Under the pieces are notes generated by a model. That model was given only the letters and a program-made list of their open reading frames with translations, searched no databases and was not told the DNA's origin. Positions 1 to 8,831 of a stretch of 64,000 nt of DNA are shown here, in pieces (position 1 is the first letter of the stretch; every line of letters begins with the position of its first letter). The DNA is from Syntrophales bacterium (GTDB lineage: Bacteria > Desulfobacterota > Syntrophia > Syntrophales > PHBD01), in contig DAOSEM010000002.1 of assembly GCA_035363115.1 (NCBI GenBank), positions 124,001 through 188,000 of the forward strand, given 5' to 3'. The translations under genes were made by a program, and so were the position numbers.

Positions 1-261
1 GTAGCATTCGTAGTGGTCGCGGGATTGCTGCTCCTCCGTCTGGCCCTCTTTCGGATAGAAATAGACCTGGGTGAGGGGGGGCGTCTTCTGGGCCGCGGCC
101 GTACTTTCCGGAGCAGCCGGTGATGCCTCGCGGTATGGCGCCTGGTGGTAGCAGGCGGACAGGGCGAGAACCAAAAGAAGGGCCGCCAGCACGAAACCGG
201 TCCTGGAAAACCGCCGCCTCCATCCCCTCCTGACAGTCGCTGCCGAACGATCTGGCTTCAT
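1..261 (-). CDS. partial lipoprotein, probable glycine-zipper family N-terminus
   Basis: The reading frame starts at an ATG at 261 and runs off the left edge, so only 87 residues are visible. A basic start is followed by a hydrophobic stretch (about residues 24-36) ending in a lipobox, LSAC, so this should be an outer- or inner-membrane lipoprotein. The segment after it contains a YPKEGQ..EQQ..D.YEC motif. From memory, that motif often precedes the glycine-zipper region in small proteobacterial envelope proteins, but the glycine zipper itself would lie outside the window. No function can be assigned. Confidence 0.6.
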   Translation of the reverse strand, partial: MKPDRSAATVRRGWRRRFSRTGFVLAALLLVLALSACYHQAPYREASPAAPESTAAAQKTPPLTQVYFYPKEGQTEEQQSRDHYECY

Positions 262-711
262 TTTCTTGCTCCTTCCGGAATGACCCCGCCGCCCCGATCG
301 GGATGATTCGGCGGCGGGACCCTCTCTATTCGGGCGCATTCCTGCCGTAAAGATTGAACCTGTTTCATGAAAAAAGCAATCCGTATGCCAGGGCCGCATC
401 GCCGCCATGCAATCGGTAGAGATCACTTGTATTTTATCGATTGAACGAGAAGCGGCGACGCGGAGCAAGGGGGATCAACAGGGTAAAAAATACACAACCC
501 AGGTCCCGCGGATGTGCACAAAGTATACACTGCAACCGCTGGCGAACGCCCTTTGCAGGTCTTGCAAAAAGATGATTGAGCGGCTCTTGGGATTGGCATA
601 TGATGCGCGCCATGGAAAGGAGCACCGGCCGGTCCGCGGCGGTGCTCCCGGCAGTCAATCAAAGGCAGGCCCCGGAGTCGGGGCTGCAGCCTTTTCCAGG
701 AAGGAGGATGT
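262..711. other. 450-base non-coding gap with leader hairpins
   Basis: No convincing gene is seen between the divergent lipoprotein (261, minus) and the crotonase (712, plus). The middle is relatively AT-rich and could hold promoters in both directions, but no consensus pair stands out. Two GC-rich hairpins lie upstream of the crotonase ribosome site: arms 620-627/640-647 (GAGCACCG / CGGTGCTC) and 669-674/679-684 (GCCCCG / CGGGGC, GAGT loop). Neither has a U tract, so they look like leader structure rather than terminators. The open frames crossing the region have no recognisable protein features. Confidence 0.5.
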
Positions 712-1518
712 ATGTCTGTTGACGATATTTTCAAGGTGGAAATGGACGGCCACATCGCCTGGCTGGTGCTGAATCGTCCGGAGAAGCGCAACGCCATGGG
801 GTTTGCATTTTACCTCGGCCTGAAGGAACTGTTCACCCGTTTCGACCAGGATCCGAACGTGCGGGTCGTCGTGATCCGTGCCGAGGGAAAGAGCTTCACC
901 GCCGGGACCGATCTGGCCGAACTGGGCGGCGCCTGCGCCGATCCAAGCACCGCCACCCGGGAAAAATTCCGCGGGATGATTCTCGAGGCGCAGGAGGGCA
1001 TCAACGCCGTCGAGCTGTGCAGGAAGCCGGTCATTGCCGCCATCCACGGGCACTGCATCGGCGGCGGGGTGGATTTCGTCTGTGCCGCCGACGTGCGTTA
1101 CGGAACCCGGGACGCCGTCTTCAGCATCCGGGAGACCCGGGTCGCCTTCATCGCCGACGTGGGCACGCTGCAGCGCATGCCCCATATCGTCGGGCACGGC
1201 TGGTTCCGGGAACTGGCGCTGTCGGGCCGGGATTTCGGCGCCGAGGAGGCCCTGAAGATGGGATTCCTCACCCGGGTCTGCGAAGACAAGGACGCCCTAT
1301 ACCGGGAAGCGGGCAAACTGGCCGCCGAGATCGCCGGCTGTGCCCCCCTGGCCGTGCAGGGCACCAAGGACGTGATCCTCTACAGCCGCGATCAGGGTAT
1401 TTACCCGGGACTCCGGTACGTGGCCCAGAAGAACGCCGCCGTTATCCCGTCGGAAGACCTGCTCGAAGCCGTCACGGCCTTCTTCGAGAAGCGGCCCGCT
1501 GATTTCAAGGGGCGCTGA
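712..1518 (+). CDS. enoyl-CoA hydratase/isomerase family protein (dienoyl-CoA-isomerase-like)
   Basis: A 268-residue crotonase-fold protein, the normal length for the family, with a good AAGGAGG-like site before the ATG. It shows the oxyanion-hole segments FTAGTDL (near residue 62) and GHCIGGGVDF (near residue 112). The segment RETRVAFIADVGTLQRMP closely matches the active-site region of delta3,5-delta2,4-dienoyl-CoA isomerases, with the Glu and the Asp eight residues later both present, plus the Asp of the preceding AADVRY. It therefore probably shifts double bonds in unsaturated fatty acyl- or alicyclic acyl-CoAs, although a hydratase role is possible. It is monocistronic as far as can be seen. 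Confidence 0.85.
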   Translation: MSVDDIFKVEMDGHIAWLVLNRPEKRNAMGFAFYLGLKELFTRFDQDPNVRVVVIRAEGKSFTAGTDLAELGGACADPSTATREKFRGMILEAQEGINAVELCRKPVIAAIHGHCIGGGVDFVCAADVRYGTRDAVFSIRETRVAFIADVGTLQRMPHIVGHGWFRELALSGRDFGAEEALKMGFLTRVCEDKDALYREAGKLAAEIAGCAPLAVQGTKDVILYSRDQGIYPGLRYVAQKNAAVIPSEDLLEAVTAFFEKRPADFKGR

Positions 1519-1615
1519 GGACATATAGACGATTCGGCTGTTTCCATTCCCGAGCGCATCGGGACGGACCGTAGACGGGCATCCGCCTCGGTCCCGTCCG
1601 GACAAGGAGGTCGTT

Positions 1616-2353
1616 ATGGGAAAAGTATCCATCTTCTGTGCGGGCATGCTGATTTCCATGGCCATGGCCGCCGGTGCGGGCCAGGCCTTTGAAACCGATG
1701 TCTTCCCCACCGCGGAAGGCAACCTGACCATCACCTTCATCGGCCACGGAACCCTGATGATGTCCGTCGGCGGCAAGGTGATCCACGTGGACCCGGTTGG
1801 CCAGTATGCCGACTACGGCAAGCTGCCGAAGGCGGACGTGATCCTCGTCACCCATGAGCACTCCGACCACCTGGACCTCAAGGCTGTCGGCCTTATCAGC
1901 AAGGCCGGGACGGTTGTCGTGGCCAACGGGGCGGCCGGCCGGCAGCTCAAGGGAAGCATCGAAATGAAAAACGGCGACGTCCGGGACGCCGTGGGATTCA
2001 GGATCGAGGCGGTCCCGGCGTACAATCTGGTTCACATGCGCAGTCCCGGTGTCCCGTATCACCCGAAGGGCGTCGGAAACGGGTACGTCGTCACCTGCGG
2101 CGGCAAGCGGATCTACATCGCCGGCGATACGGAAAACACACCCGAAATGAAGGCGCTCAAGGGCATCGACATCGCCTTTCTGCCGATGAACCTGCCCTAC
2201 ACGATGACGCCGGTGATGGTGGCGGATGCCGCAAAGGCGTTCCGGCCGCGCGTCCTGTATCCCTACCATTTCGGAGGCACGACAACGGGCAAGCTGAAGG
2301 ATCTGCTGAAAAATGAAAAGGATATCGAGGTTCGGATCCGGAAGATGAGTTGA
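1616..2353 (+). CDS. secreted metallo-beta-lactamase-fold hydrolase (UPF0173-like)
   Basis: A 245-residue protein with a likely signal peptide (about residues 1-24) and an AAGGAGG site seven bases before the ATG. The metal-binding motif THEHSDHLD is at about residues 79-87, followed by AGDTENTPE and a late HFGG histidine motif, the pattern of metal-dependent hydrolases related to UPF0173/YtkL. The zinc ligands expected for the fold are present, so it is probably an active periplasmic hydrolase, but the substrate cannot be read from the sequence. A second, larger MBL-fold protein is encoded at 7652-8812. Confidence 0.8.
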   Translation: MGKVSIFCAGMLISMAMAAGAGQAFETDVFPTAEGNLTITFIGHGTLMMSVGGKVIHVDPVGQYADYGKLPKADVILVTHEHSDHLDLKAVGLISKAGTVVVANGAAGRQLKGSIEMKNGDVRDAVGFRIEAVPAYNLVHMRSPGVPYHPKGVGNGYVVTCGGKRIYIAGDTENTPEMKALKGIDIAFLPMNLPYTMTPVMVADAAKAFRPRVLYPYHFGGTTTGKLKDLLKNEKDIEVRIRKMS

Positions 2354-2412
2354 AACGAAGGGTCGGACGGTCCGGACAGAGCAGTCTTGACATCATTGAA
2401 AAGGAGGATGGA

Positions 2413-3225
2413 ATGGCAGACCAGAACATCAACGTAGCGGAGATCCCCCAGACGGCCCTGAAGGTCGTCATGTCTCCCGCGGCCTTTTTCCGGGAGATGC
2501 CCAAAACGGGAGGGTATGTCGAACCCCTGATTTTCATGGTTGCCATGGGCGTCATAAGCGGGCTTCTGCATGCCGTTTTCAGTTTCCTGGGACTGCAGTT
2601 CAAGGCGAGCATCGGCATGGCGCTCAGTTCCATTGTGATTTTTCCCATCGCGATCGCCGTCATGGGTTTCGTCGCCGCAGCCATCATGTTTGCCATCTGG
2701 AAACTCATGGGGTCCGAGGAGTCCTACGAGACGTCGTACCGCTGCGTGGCATATGTCTCGGCCCTCTCTCCCATCATGACGATCCTGAACCTGATTCCCT
2801 ATGCCGGATCCGTCCTCTCCCTGGGGATCGCCTGCTACTACTACGTCATCGCCAGCGTGGAGACACACGGGATTCCCGCCCGAAAGGCCTGGATGGTGTT
2901 CGGCATCATCGCCATCGTCCTGGCCGTGATGAGCCTCTCCGGCCAGTACGCCGCCAGGAAGGCGCTCGTCGAGGCGGAGCGGCTGCAGAAGGAAGCGGAG
3001 GTCATGCAGAAGAAGTATATGGAGCAGGCAGAAAAACTGCAGAAGCAGGCGGAAGAGGCGGCCCGGGCCGCCCAGCAGGCCGCCGAGCAATCCGCCCGCG
3101 AGCCGCAGCCGGGAGGCCAGCCGGGACCCCAGCCCGGGATGACCGCGGAGCAGGCCAAAGAAATGCAGAAGGCCATGGAGGAGATGCGCAAGGCCATGGA
3201 AAAGCAGCAGCGGGAGTCGCGCTGA
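2413..3225 (+). CDS. Yip1-domain membrane protein with coiled-coil tail
   Basis: The start at 2413 (MADQNINV) is preferred over an upstream in-frame ATG at 2350 because AAGGAGG sits at 2401-2407. The protein (270 residues) has a Yip1-like core with about five hydrophobic segments and the SEESYETSYRCVAY region typical of bacterial YIP1 proteins, where membrane segments follow a cytoplasmic N-terminus. From about residue 190 it changes to a long Ala/Glu/Gln/Lys-rich coiled coil with a Pro/Gly/Gln linker (PQPGGQPGPQPG). The role is unknown. It is followed by a strong terminator. Confidence 0.75.
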   Translation: MADQNINVAEIPQTALKVVMSPAAFFREMPKTGGYVEPLIFMVAMGVISGLLHAVFSFLGLQFKASIGMALSSIVIFPIAIAVMGFVAAAIMFAIWKLMGSEESYETSYRCVAYVSALSPIMTILNLIPYAGSVLSLGIACYYYVIASVETHGIPARKAWMVFGIIAIVLAVMSLSGQYAARKALVEAERLQKEAEVMQKKYMEQAEKLQKQAEEAARAAQQAAEQSAREPQPGGQPGPQPGMTAEQAKEMQKAMEEMRKAMEKQQRESR

Positions 3226-3241
3226 TCCTGGGATGAGAAAA

Positions 3242-3325
3242 GGGGACGGGTTTCAGGCCCGTCCCCCCGGAAGATAGAAACAGGTCCGTTTTTCTCAAGC
3301 AGCATGAAAAACGGACCTGTTTTTT
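3242..3325 (+). terminator. tandem hairpins ending in intrinsic terminator
   Basis: Two perfect hairpins follow the Yip1 gene. The first has arms GGGGACGGG (3242-3250) and CCCGTCCCC (3258-3266). The second has 16-base arms at 3278-3293 and 3307-3322, with a CTCAAGCAGCATG loop, and runs directly into a T tract (3320-3326). The second is a textbook Rho-independent terminator that isolates the downstream TetR unit. Confidence 0.9.
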
Positions 3326-3386
3326 TATGGGAAACAGGATGGCCATAAACACCATTGTCGATTTCTATAAGTGCATAAAATAACGT

Positions 3387-3415
3387 TTGACATTATAGAA
3401 TACATATTCTAATAA
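3387..3415 (+). promoter_or_regulatory. TetR-gene promoter with embedded operator palindrome
   Basis: A sigma70-type promoter is visible: TTGACA (3387-3392), a 17-base spacer, and TAATAA (3410-3415). The palindrome AGAATACATATTCT (3397-3410; 6-bp arms AGAATA/TATTCT) fills the spacer, the usual position for an autorepressor operator. The predicted transcription start falls at about 3422, on or beside the ATG of the regulator, so its transcript may be leaderless. Confidence 0.6.
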
Positions 3416-3421
3416 ACGCCC

Positions 3422-4003
3422 ATGGGACGCAAGGCACACTTTACAAACGACCAGTTTGTCGATGCCGCCCTCGCACTGATCGCCGAGGGGGGACCGAAGG
3501 CCGTGACCATCGCCGCCATAGCGGCGCGGATCGGGGCGCCCGTGGGCTCCGTGTACCACCGGTTTCAGTCCCGGGAGCGCATCCTGGCGGAGGCATGGCT
3601 GCACCTGGCCGAATCCTTCCAGGAAGGCTTCATCGCCCTCCTGGACAAGGACGACGCCGTGAACGCGGCGCTCTTCACCCCCCGCTGGGTCCGGCGTCAT
3701 CCACGGGAGGCGAGGGTGCTGCTCCTGTACCGGAGGGAGGAGATGGTGGCGGGACCCTGGCCCCAGGAGATCCGGCGCCGGGCCGAAAAGCTGGAGGGGG
3801 ATCTCCGGTCGGCCCTGGCGGCCTTCTCCCTCCGCTTCTTCGGATCGCCGGAGAAGGCCTGCATCCGGCGAACCGTTTTCGCGCTCATCGACGTCCCCCT
3901 GGCGGCGGTGCGCCGTCCCCTGGAAGAGGGCCGCCTGCCCGCGCCGGCGGTTCATGCCCTGATCCGGGAAACCTGTGAATCCATCATGAGGAGGAAACCA
4001 TGA
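3422..4003 (+). CDS. TetR/AcrR family transcriptional regulator
   Basis: 193 residues, typical for TetR proteins. The N-terminal helix-turn-helix is clear (FTNDQFVDAALALIAEGG, then VTIAAIAARIGAPVGSVYHRF), and it begins right after the start codon, which supports this start even though no Shine-Dalgarno site is seen. The C-terminal ligand domain is not diagnostic. The gene overlaps the downstream SRPBCC gene by ATGA, so the two are translationally coupled, and the regulator probably controls its own operon through the palindrome at 3397-3410. Confidence 0.85.
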   Translation: MGRKAHFTNDQFVDAALALIAEGGPKAVTIAAIAARIGAPVGSVYHRFQSRERILAEAWLHLAESFQEGFIALLDKDDAVNAALFTPRWVRRHPREARVLLLYRREEMVAGPWPQEIRRRAEKLEGDLRSALAAFSLRFFGSPEKACIRRTVFALIDVPLAAVRRPLEEGRLPAPAVHALIRETCESIMRRKP

Positions 4004-4518
4004 AGGTCCTGAACATCCACGAACGGAGCATGAAGGTGGAGCCCGCGGAGGCCGGGGGCGCCATTGACAGCCTGGCCGGACGGGAAGACTTCCTGTGGCC
4101 CCGCCACCGCTGGCCGGCCATGAAGTTTGACGGTCCCCTGGCCGTGGGCGCTTCAGGCGGGCATGGCCCGATCCGGTACTCCGTCTCGGAATACATCCCG
4201 GGGAGGCGGGTCGAGTTCCGCTTCAGCGGGGTGGGAGCAGTGGCGGGCCTGGACGGTCGCCACTTCTTCGAGGTCATTCCCCGGAAGGGCCATGTGGTGC
4301 TCCGCCATGTGGTGGATGCCGAGTGTGACTTCAAAAGCTGGCTGAGATGGCAGTTTCTCATCGGTCCGCTCCATGACGCCCTGCTCGAGGACGCCCTGGC
4401 CGGTGCGGACCGCAGGCTGGCCAACGGCGAGGCGAAGCTGCCGGACTGGAGCCCCTGGGTTCGGTTTCTCCAATGGAGGCTCAAAAAGAAGACGCAAAGA
4501 GCGGTTCCCACCCGCTGA
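4000..4518 (+). CDS. SRPBCC-fold protein
   Basis: 172 residues. It starts within the stop codon of the TetR gene (ATGA). The pattern of a short N-terminal strand region, central VEFRFSG..GLDGRHFFEV and VVLRHVVDAE strands, and a long C-terminal helix (LHDALLEDALAGADRRLA) fits the START/SRPBCC polyketide-cyclase-like hydrophobic-ligand fold. Function is not predictable; coupling to a TetR regulator suggests response to a small hydrophobic compound. Confidence is moderate because SRPBCC proteins share little sequence. Confidence 0.6.
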   Translation: MKVLNIHERSMKVEPAEAGGAIDSLAGREDFLWPRHRWPAMKFDGPLAVGASGGHGPIRYSVSEYIPGRRVEFRFSGVGAVAGLDGRHFFEVIPRKGHVVLRHVVDAECDFKSWLRWQFLIGPLHDALLEDALAGADRRLANGEAKLPDWSPWVRFLQWRLKKKTQRAVPTR

Positions 4519-4647
4519 GTCTCCCCATACTCCTCCCCCGGGAGAGAACGCCGCCTTCCTCCGGTTGACGGACCGCCGGAGGCGCGGTATCGTGACGCGC
4601 GGTTTCGGGATTCCATTCCGGGACCGACTCTTCTTCCGGGACGGGCC

Positions 4648-4899
4648 ATGCCAAGTGTCGAGGAATTGATAAGAATCCGGGAGGCCGCCGAGTACGTCTG
4701 CAACGGCCTGATGTGCGGCTGCATCCAGATGTCCGTCGAGGCGAGCCAGGCCCACAAGGAGCTGGTGGACCGGTTCTTCTTCGATCATCCGGACTGCGTG
4801 GCCGGCGGCGAGTACGAGGAGGCCCGGCTCAACATTTTCCATTTCATCGACCTGGTCGACCGGGCGATCTCCGAGTGGAAAAAAGCGGGGCCGTCATGA
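4648..4899 (+). CDS. 83-residue hypothetical protein
   Basis: A small acidic, mostly helical protein starting with MPSVEELIRIREAAEYVC. It contains C-x4-C-x-C near residues 18-25 and two clusters of acidic/aromatic residues (DRFFFDHPD; EEARLNIFHFIDLVDRAI). No known family is recognised. Its stop overlaps the ATG of the glycosidase gene (ATGA at 4896-4899), so the pair is translationally coupled. The 129 bases before it (4519-4647) hold nothing recognisable. Confidence 0.55.
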   Translation: MPSVEELIRIREAAEYVCNGLMCGCIQMSVEASQAHKELVDRFFFDHPDCVAGGEYEEARLNIFHFIDLVDRAISEWKKAGPS

Positions 4900-6461
4900 A
4901 AACGTCGACCGCGGTGCTGACGGCACGCCTGGCCCGCGGGCCGGTACACCGGCTGGTGCCCGCGCCGGAGGGCGAGCTCATCGTCGTCTTCAACCCGCGG
5001 GTGGAGGCGTGGGTTTCGCGACGCCTGACGAAAGAGGCCCTCTGCGGGATCCGGCGGGAACTGGCCCCGTCCCTGGAAATCCCCCTGACGGCGGAGGGGT
5101 TTGCCCGGGCTGCCGACCGGAAGACAGGGGGGACGCGGGACGAGACGCACTACGACACCGTCTGGGTCCGCGACGCCGTGTGGGTCTTTTTCAGTCTCCG
5201 GGAACGTCCCGAAACGCGAAGGGACGCCAGGCGTCTTCTCCTGGCCCTGTGGGACTACTATGCCTCGCCGACCCAGGTCCGGCGGTTCGACGACGTCATC
5301 GCCCATCCACGCCTGGCTTCCGATATCATGCGGGTGCCCCGCATCCGCTTCGACGTCCACCCCCATGGTCCGGACGACGTCCTGGATGACGAAGGGCGGC
5401 CCCAGGTCTGGAACCACCGGCAGAACGACGCCCACGGCCTGTTCCTGATCGCCCTGGCGGACGCGGTCCGTCAGGGCCTGATCGTTGCCGAGGACCTGAA
5501 CGAAGGCCGGGGAGGCGTCCTGCTCCGCTTCCCCGCCTTCTTTGCGCGGATCCGCTTTGCTTCCTGCGAGGACGCGGGGGCCTGGGAAGAGCTGGAGCGG
5601 CGGAACACCTCGAGCATCGGGCTGGTCACGCGTGCCATGGAGTTGTGGAGACGGTTGCTGTATGCCCGGGATGGAAACCGTGGCGAGGCCTTCCGTACCG
5701 GTTTCCGGCGGCTTTTCGATGCCTCCGGCCATCCGTGGAAGGAGGCATGGCAGGCGGAGTCCCTGGACCGGCTGATCACCCGAGGGATGAGGACCGTCCG
5801 GCGCCAGCTTGCGCTGGGAGGGGAGTCACCGGACTACGATCCATACGACGTCCGCTTCCGGAGGGCCGATGCGGCACTCCTGTTTCTCCTGGTTCCGTCG
5901 CCGCTGGAGGGGCTGCGGGAGAGGGAGCTCAGGCAGGCCGTCGCCATCGTGGAGACCCTGCGGAGACCCGCCGGAATTTTGCGTTACCGGAACGACAGCT
6001 ACCAGTCGGGAAATTACTGGATCCGGCGTCCGGAGAAGAAAAAGGAAATACGGCGGGAAGGTGGCACGGAGGATGCCTCTTCCCGGGAGGCCTTCGTCCG
6101 GCGAGGGCAAAACCTGATCCCGGGAACCGAAGCCCAGTGGTTCTTCGACAGCCTCCTGGCGCTGGCCCGGCTGCAGCTTGCCTCGACAGCTCCGGAGGGG
6201 AGGCGGAGGGAGCAGGACCGCTTCCTGGCTGCGGTGCACCTGAAGCGGGCCCTCGGCCAGCTGACAGGGTCTTTCGACGGCGGGCCCGTCCTGGCGGCCG
6301 ACGGGAAGGTCCTGGATTCGCTGCTTCCCCCGGAAAGCATCAACACGGTGATCCTGGGAAGGCGGTCCCACTGGCTTCCCTCCCCGATCACGCCGCTCAA
6401 CTGGGCCAGGGCGGCCCTGGACATGGCCCTGCGCCGATTTGAGATGGAGGTCTTCCCTTAA
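4896..6461 (+). CDS. GH15-like glycoside hydrolase (alpha/alpha toroid)
   Basis: 521 residues from the coupled ATG at 4896; an in-frame extension to 4713 is the shadow of the preceding gene. Segments such as THYDTVWVRDAVWVF, QVWNHRQNDAHGLFLIALADAV and QSGNYWIRRP, with repeated aromatic-rich helices, resemble glucoamylase/phosphorylase-kinase-type (GH15-related) six-hairpin glycosidases. Related annotation might be amylo-alpha-1,6-glucosidase. There is no signal peptide, so it should act on cytoplasmic alpha-glucans. Catalytic acids cannot be fixed with certainty by eye. A hexokinase elsewhere in the window (32011) could use released glucose. Confidence 0.65.
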   Translation: MKTSTAVLTARLARGPVHRLVPAPEGELIVVFNPRVEAWVSRRLTKEALCGIRRELAPSLEIPLTAEGFARAADRKTGGTRDETHYDTVWVRDAVWVFFSLRERPETRRDARRLLLALWDYYASPTQVRRFDDVIAHPRLASDIMRVPRIRFDVHPHGPDDVLDDEGRPQVWNHRQNDAHGLFLIALADAVRQGLIVAEDLNEGRGGVLLRFPAFFARIRFASCEDAGAWEELERRNTSSIGLVTRAMELWRRLLYARDGNRGEAFRTGFRRLFDASGHPWKEAWQAESLDRLITRGMRTVRRQLALGGESPDYDPYDVRFRRADAALLFLLVPSPLEGLRERELRQAVAIVETLRRPAGILRYRNDSYQSGNYWIRRPEKKKEIRREGGTEDASSREAFVRRGQNLIPGTEAQWFFDSLLALARLQLASTAPEGRRREQDRFLAAVHLKRALGQLTGSFDGGPVLAADGKVLDSLLPPESINTVILGRRSHWLPSPITPLNWARAALDMALRRFEMEVFP

Positions 6462-6521
6462 CCGTGCACCCGCCCGGCCGGACGGGGAACGGTTCACCGG
6501 CCTATTCCTCCATCCTGTCTG

Positions 6522-7364
6522 TCAATGATCGGAGGAGGATGGGATCCGGATGATATTGAGGCGGTCCTCCAGGCCGACGGCCCGGAACTTGTCGGCGACG
6601 ATCGCCTCGAGGGTGCGGCTCGTGTCCGTCGCCGGCCGGGGGATCGTGCACATCAGGACGAGACGACCGCCGTACCGGTAGAAGCTGGCCTGGACCGCCT
6701 CGTGGGCCATGCGGACCGCGGAGGAAAGCGTCAGGTCCCGCTCGTCGAGGACCAGGGCGCGGGTACGGATCATGAACCGGACGTAGGCCGGCAGCCCGTA
6801 ATATGCGGCAAGCCGCTCCCCGAGGTAGGGGTGGTAGGCGTCCATGAAGTCCTTGTCCAGAACCCCCCCCTCGTCTCCCACGGTTTTCCGGTAGACCAGA
6901 AGACCCTTCCGGCCCATCTCCAGGAGCATCCCACCCAGCTCCGCCTTTCGCACCGCCTCCTCCCGGAATCCCATCTGGACCGCCAGGATCTGTGCCATGA
7001 CGGACGTGGCGTAGGAGCGGGCGAAGAGGAGCTCCAGTTCCTCGTCGCCCCGGCCGTGGTGAAGAACGGCAAGAGTAAGAATCAGGGCCTTGACGTGGTG
7101 GAGGCCAAGCCGATTGACGACTTCGAAGAACGTCTTGGCGTCTCCCCGGCGAAGTGTCCCGAGATAGACCGAGTTGGCGATGCTGAAGAGGGCGAGGGAG
7201 ATTTCATCGCCGATCTTGCCCCGCAGGGCCTCGATCTCGTTCCGGGAGGCGTCGGGGTTGTCGAGGGTCTGGAAAATCTCCGGCTGGAGGAACCGGTCAT
7301 GGATTGTGCCGGTGAGGGACTTCTCAACTTTATCGATCAACTCGAAAGCCTGGTCGGATACCAT
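6522..7364 (-). CDS. HDOD-domain protein
   Basis: 280 residues from the ATG at 7364, chosen because AAAGGAA lies 6-12 bases upstream; an extension to 7439 is possible. The helical core (EISLALFSIANSVYLGTLRRGDAKTFFEVVNRLGLHHVKALILTLAV) matches the HDOD fold, a catalytically inactive HD-like domain found in signalling proteins. No GGDEF, EAL or receiver domain is attached. HDOD proteins commonly connect to motility, c-di-GMP or RNA-degradation control. It converges with the glycosidase gene. Confidence 0.7.
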   Translation of the reverse strand: MVSDQAFELIDKVEKSLTGTIHDRFLQPEIFQTLDNPDASRNEIEALRGKIGDEISLALFSIANSVYLGTLRRGDAKTFFEVVNRLGLHHVKALILTLAVLHHGRGDEELELLFARSYATSVMAQILAVQMGFREEAVRKAELGGMLLEMGRKGLLVYRKTVGDEGGVLDKDFMDAYHPYLGERLAAYYGLPAYVRFMIRTRALVLDERDLTLSSAVRMAHEAVQASFYRYGGRLVLMCTIPRPATDTSRTLEAIVADKFRAVGLEDRLNIIRIPSSSDH

Positions 7365-7591
7365 GGAGCGTTCCTTTCTCAGGAGAGATTCGGAGCCGAT
7401 AGGGTCGGGAACGGTCTCTATTTCACTATTTCGGCACAATTAGCACGAAACTTGACCGGCGGCCATCCCCTCTCGGCCGAGTGGCCTCCGCCGGTCCGAT
7501 GGTGCGGTCTCTCCGGGAGCCGGGTGGCCGACGGACCGATCACCCGTGAATGGCCGTTATTCCGCATCTTTCGGAGCGGATTCAAACACAT

Positions 7592-7620
7592 TTGACATAC
7601 GAAGTACGTTGACCTATTTT
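7592..7620 (+). promoter_or_regulatory. sigma70-type promoter
   Basis: TTGACA (7592-7597), a 17-base spacer and TATTTT (7615-7620), about 30 bases before the MBL-fold gene at 7652. The region is markedly AT-richer than its surroundings, as expected for a promoter between divergent genes. Confidence 0.55.
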
Positions 7621-7651
7621 TCATTCTCAAAATTTCTGTTTCGGATGCAGT

Positions 7652-8812
7652 ATGAAGATCGTGATGAAAAAGCGGGTTTTGTTCGTTGTCCTGGCCGTCC
7701 TGGCAGGCATCGTCCTTTTCGAGGCGGTCCGGGTCGAACCGGGTGTCACGGCAGCGGGGGATCGGAAGATCTCCGACCATTTCAACGGCGAGGTCTTTTT
7801 CAATCCGGCCGCGCCGGGTGAGGTGCCCCCCCTCCAGGGAGCGGAACAGAGGCGGGGCTTCTCCCGCTGGGTATGGCGCTGGATTTTCAGCGACGACTGG
7901 CCCCGCTGGCCGGAAATGGCCGCGGTTCCCGCGGGCCCTCCCCCGGCAACCCGCGTTTCGCGGGGGGATGTTGTCGTCACCCCCGTCGGCCATGCGACCT
8001 TTCTCATCCAGATGGACGGCCTCAACATTCTCACCGACCCGATCTGGTCGGAGCGGTGCAGCCCCGTCTCCTGGGCGGGGCCGCGCCGCTACCAGCCGCC
8101 GGGCATCCGGTTCGAGGATCTGCCGGCAGTCGATGTCGTCCTCGTGTCCCACAACCATTACGACCATCTCGACCTGCCCACGCTGAGGCGCCTGGCCGGC
8201 AAGGGCGTGCCGCGGGCGGTGACGAGCCTCGGAAACCGAGAGCGCATCCGGGAGACGGGCATCCCCGCCGTAGAGGAGATCGACTGGTGGGATATGGTCC
8301 GCCTCTCCCCGGAGGTCACCGTGACGATGGTTCCCGCCCGGCACTTCTCTTCCCGGACCCTCTGGGACCGCAACCGGACGCTATGGGGAGGCTTTGTCGT
8401 GTCCGGTCCGTCGGGCAACGTCTACTTCGCCGGGGATACCGGGTACGGACCCCATTTCCATGAAATCGCCCGCCGCTTCGGCCCCATCCGGATGGCGCTC
8501 CTGCCGATTGCGCCGTTCAACCCGCAGGCGTCGAAAGAGACGTCCCGCGTGCGTTTCGCGAGTGTACACATGGGACCCGACGAGGCGGTCCAGGCGCACC
8601 TGGACCTGGGATCCCGGGTGAGCATTGCTGCTCATTTCCGGGTTTTTCAACTGGGATGGGACGGCTTCGACGAGGCTCCGAACGGGGTCGCTGCGGCGCT
8701 TAAGGAGCGGGATCTCGCCCCCGCCTCGTTCATCGTGCCCGTGTTCGGACGGGCCGTCTCCGTTCCCGGCGAGACGAAACAGGCCGCAGCACGGACCCGC
8801 GAAGCCTCCTGA
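7652..8812 (+). CDS. RomA/NAPE-PLD-like metallo-beta-lactamase-fold protein
   Basis: 386 residues; an N-terminal hydrophobic anchor (about residues 6-24) suggests membrane attachment or secretion. The metal site is clear: VGHATFLIQMDGLNILTDP, then SHNHYDHLDLPTL (HxHxDH), ARHFSSRTLWDRN, AGDTGYGPHF, and a late AAHFRVF histidine. This order, with WSERCSPVSWAGPRRYQPPG between strands, is characteristic of the NAPE-hydrolysing phospholipase D/RomA group, so a phospholipid or lipid-like phosphodiester substrate is likely. ATG 7664 is an alternative start. Confidence 0.8.
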   Translation: MKIVMKKRVLFVVLAVLAGIVLFEAVRVEPGVTAAGDRKISDHFNGEVFFNPAAPGEVPPLQGAEQRRGFSRWVWRWIFSDDWPRWPEMAAVPAGPPPATRVSRGDVVVTPVGHATFLIQMDGLNILTDPIWSERCSPVSWAGPRRYQPPGIRFEDLPAVDVVLVSHNHYDHLDLPTLRRLAGKGVPRAVTSLGNRERIRETGIPAVEEIDWWDMVRLSPEVTVTMVPARHFSSRTLWDRNRTLWGGFVVSGPSGNVYFAGDTGYGPHFHEIARRFGPIRMALLPIAPFNPQASKETSRVRFASVHMGPDEAVQAHLDLGSRVSIAAHFRVFQLGWDGFDEAPNGVAAALKERDLAPASFIVPVFGRAVSVPGETKQAAARTREAS

Positions 8813-8831
8813 CCCGAGCCGCCGGCGGCAT

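Noticed and set aside
620..684. Hairpins upstream of the crotonase as a riboswitch
   Set aside because: Two simple stems with no conserved riboswitch core that I recognise.
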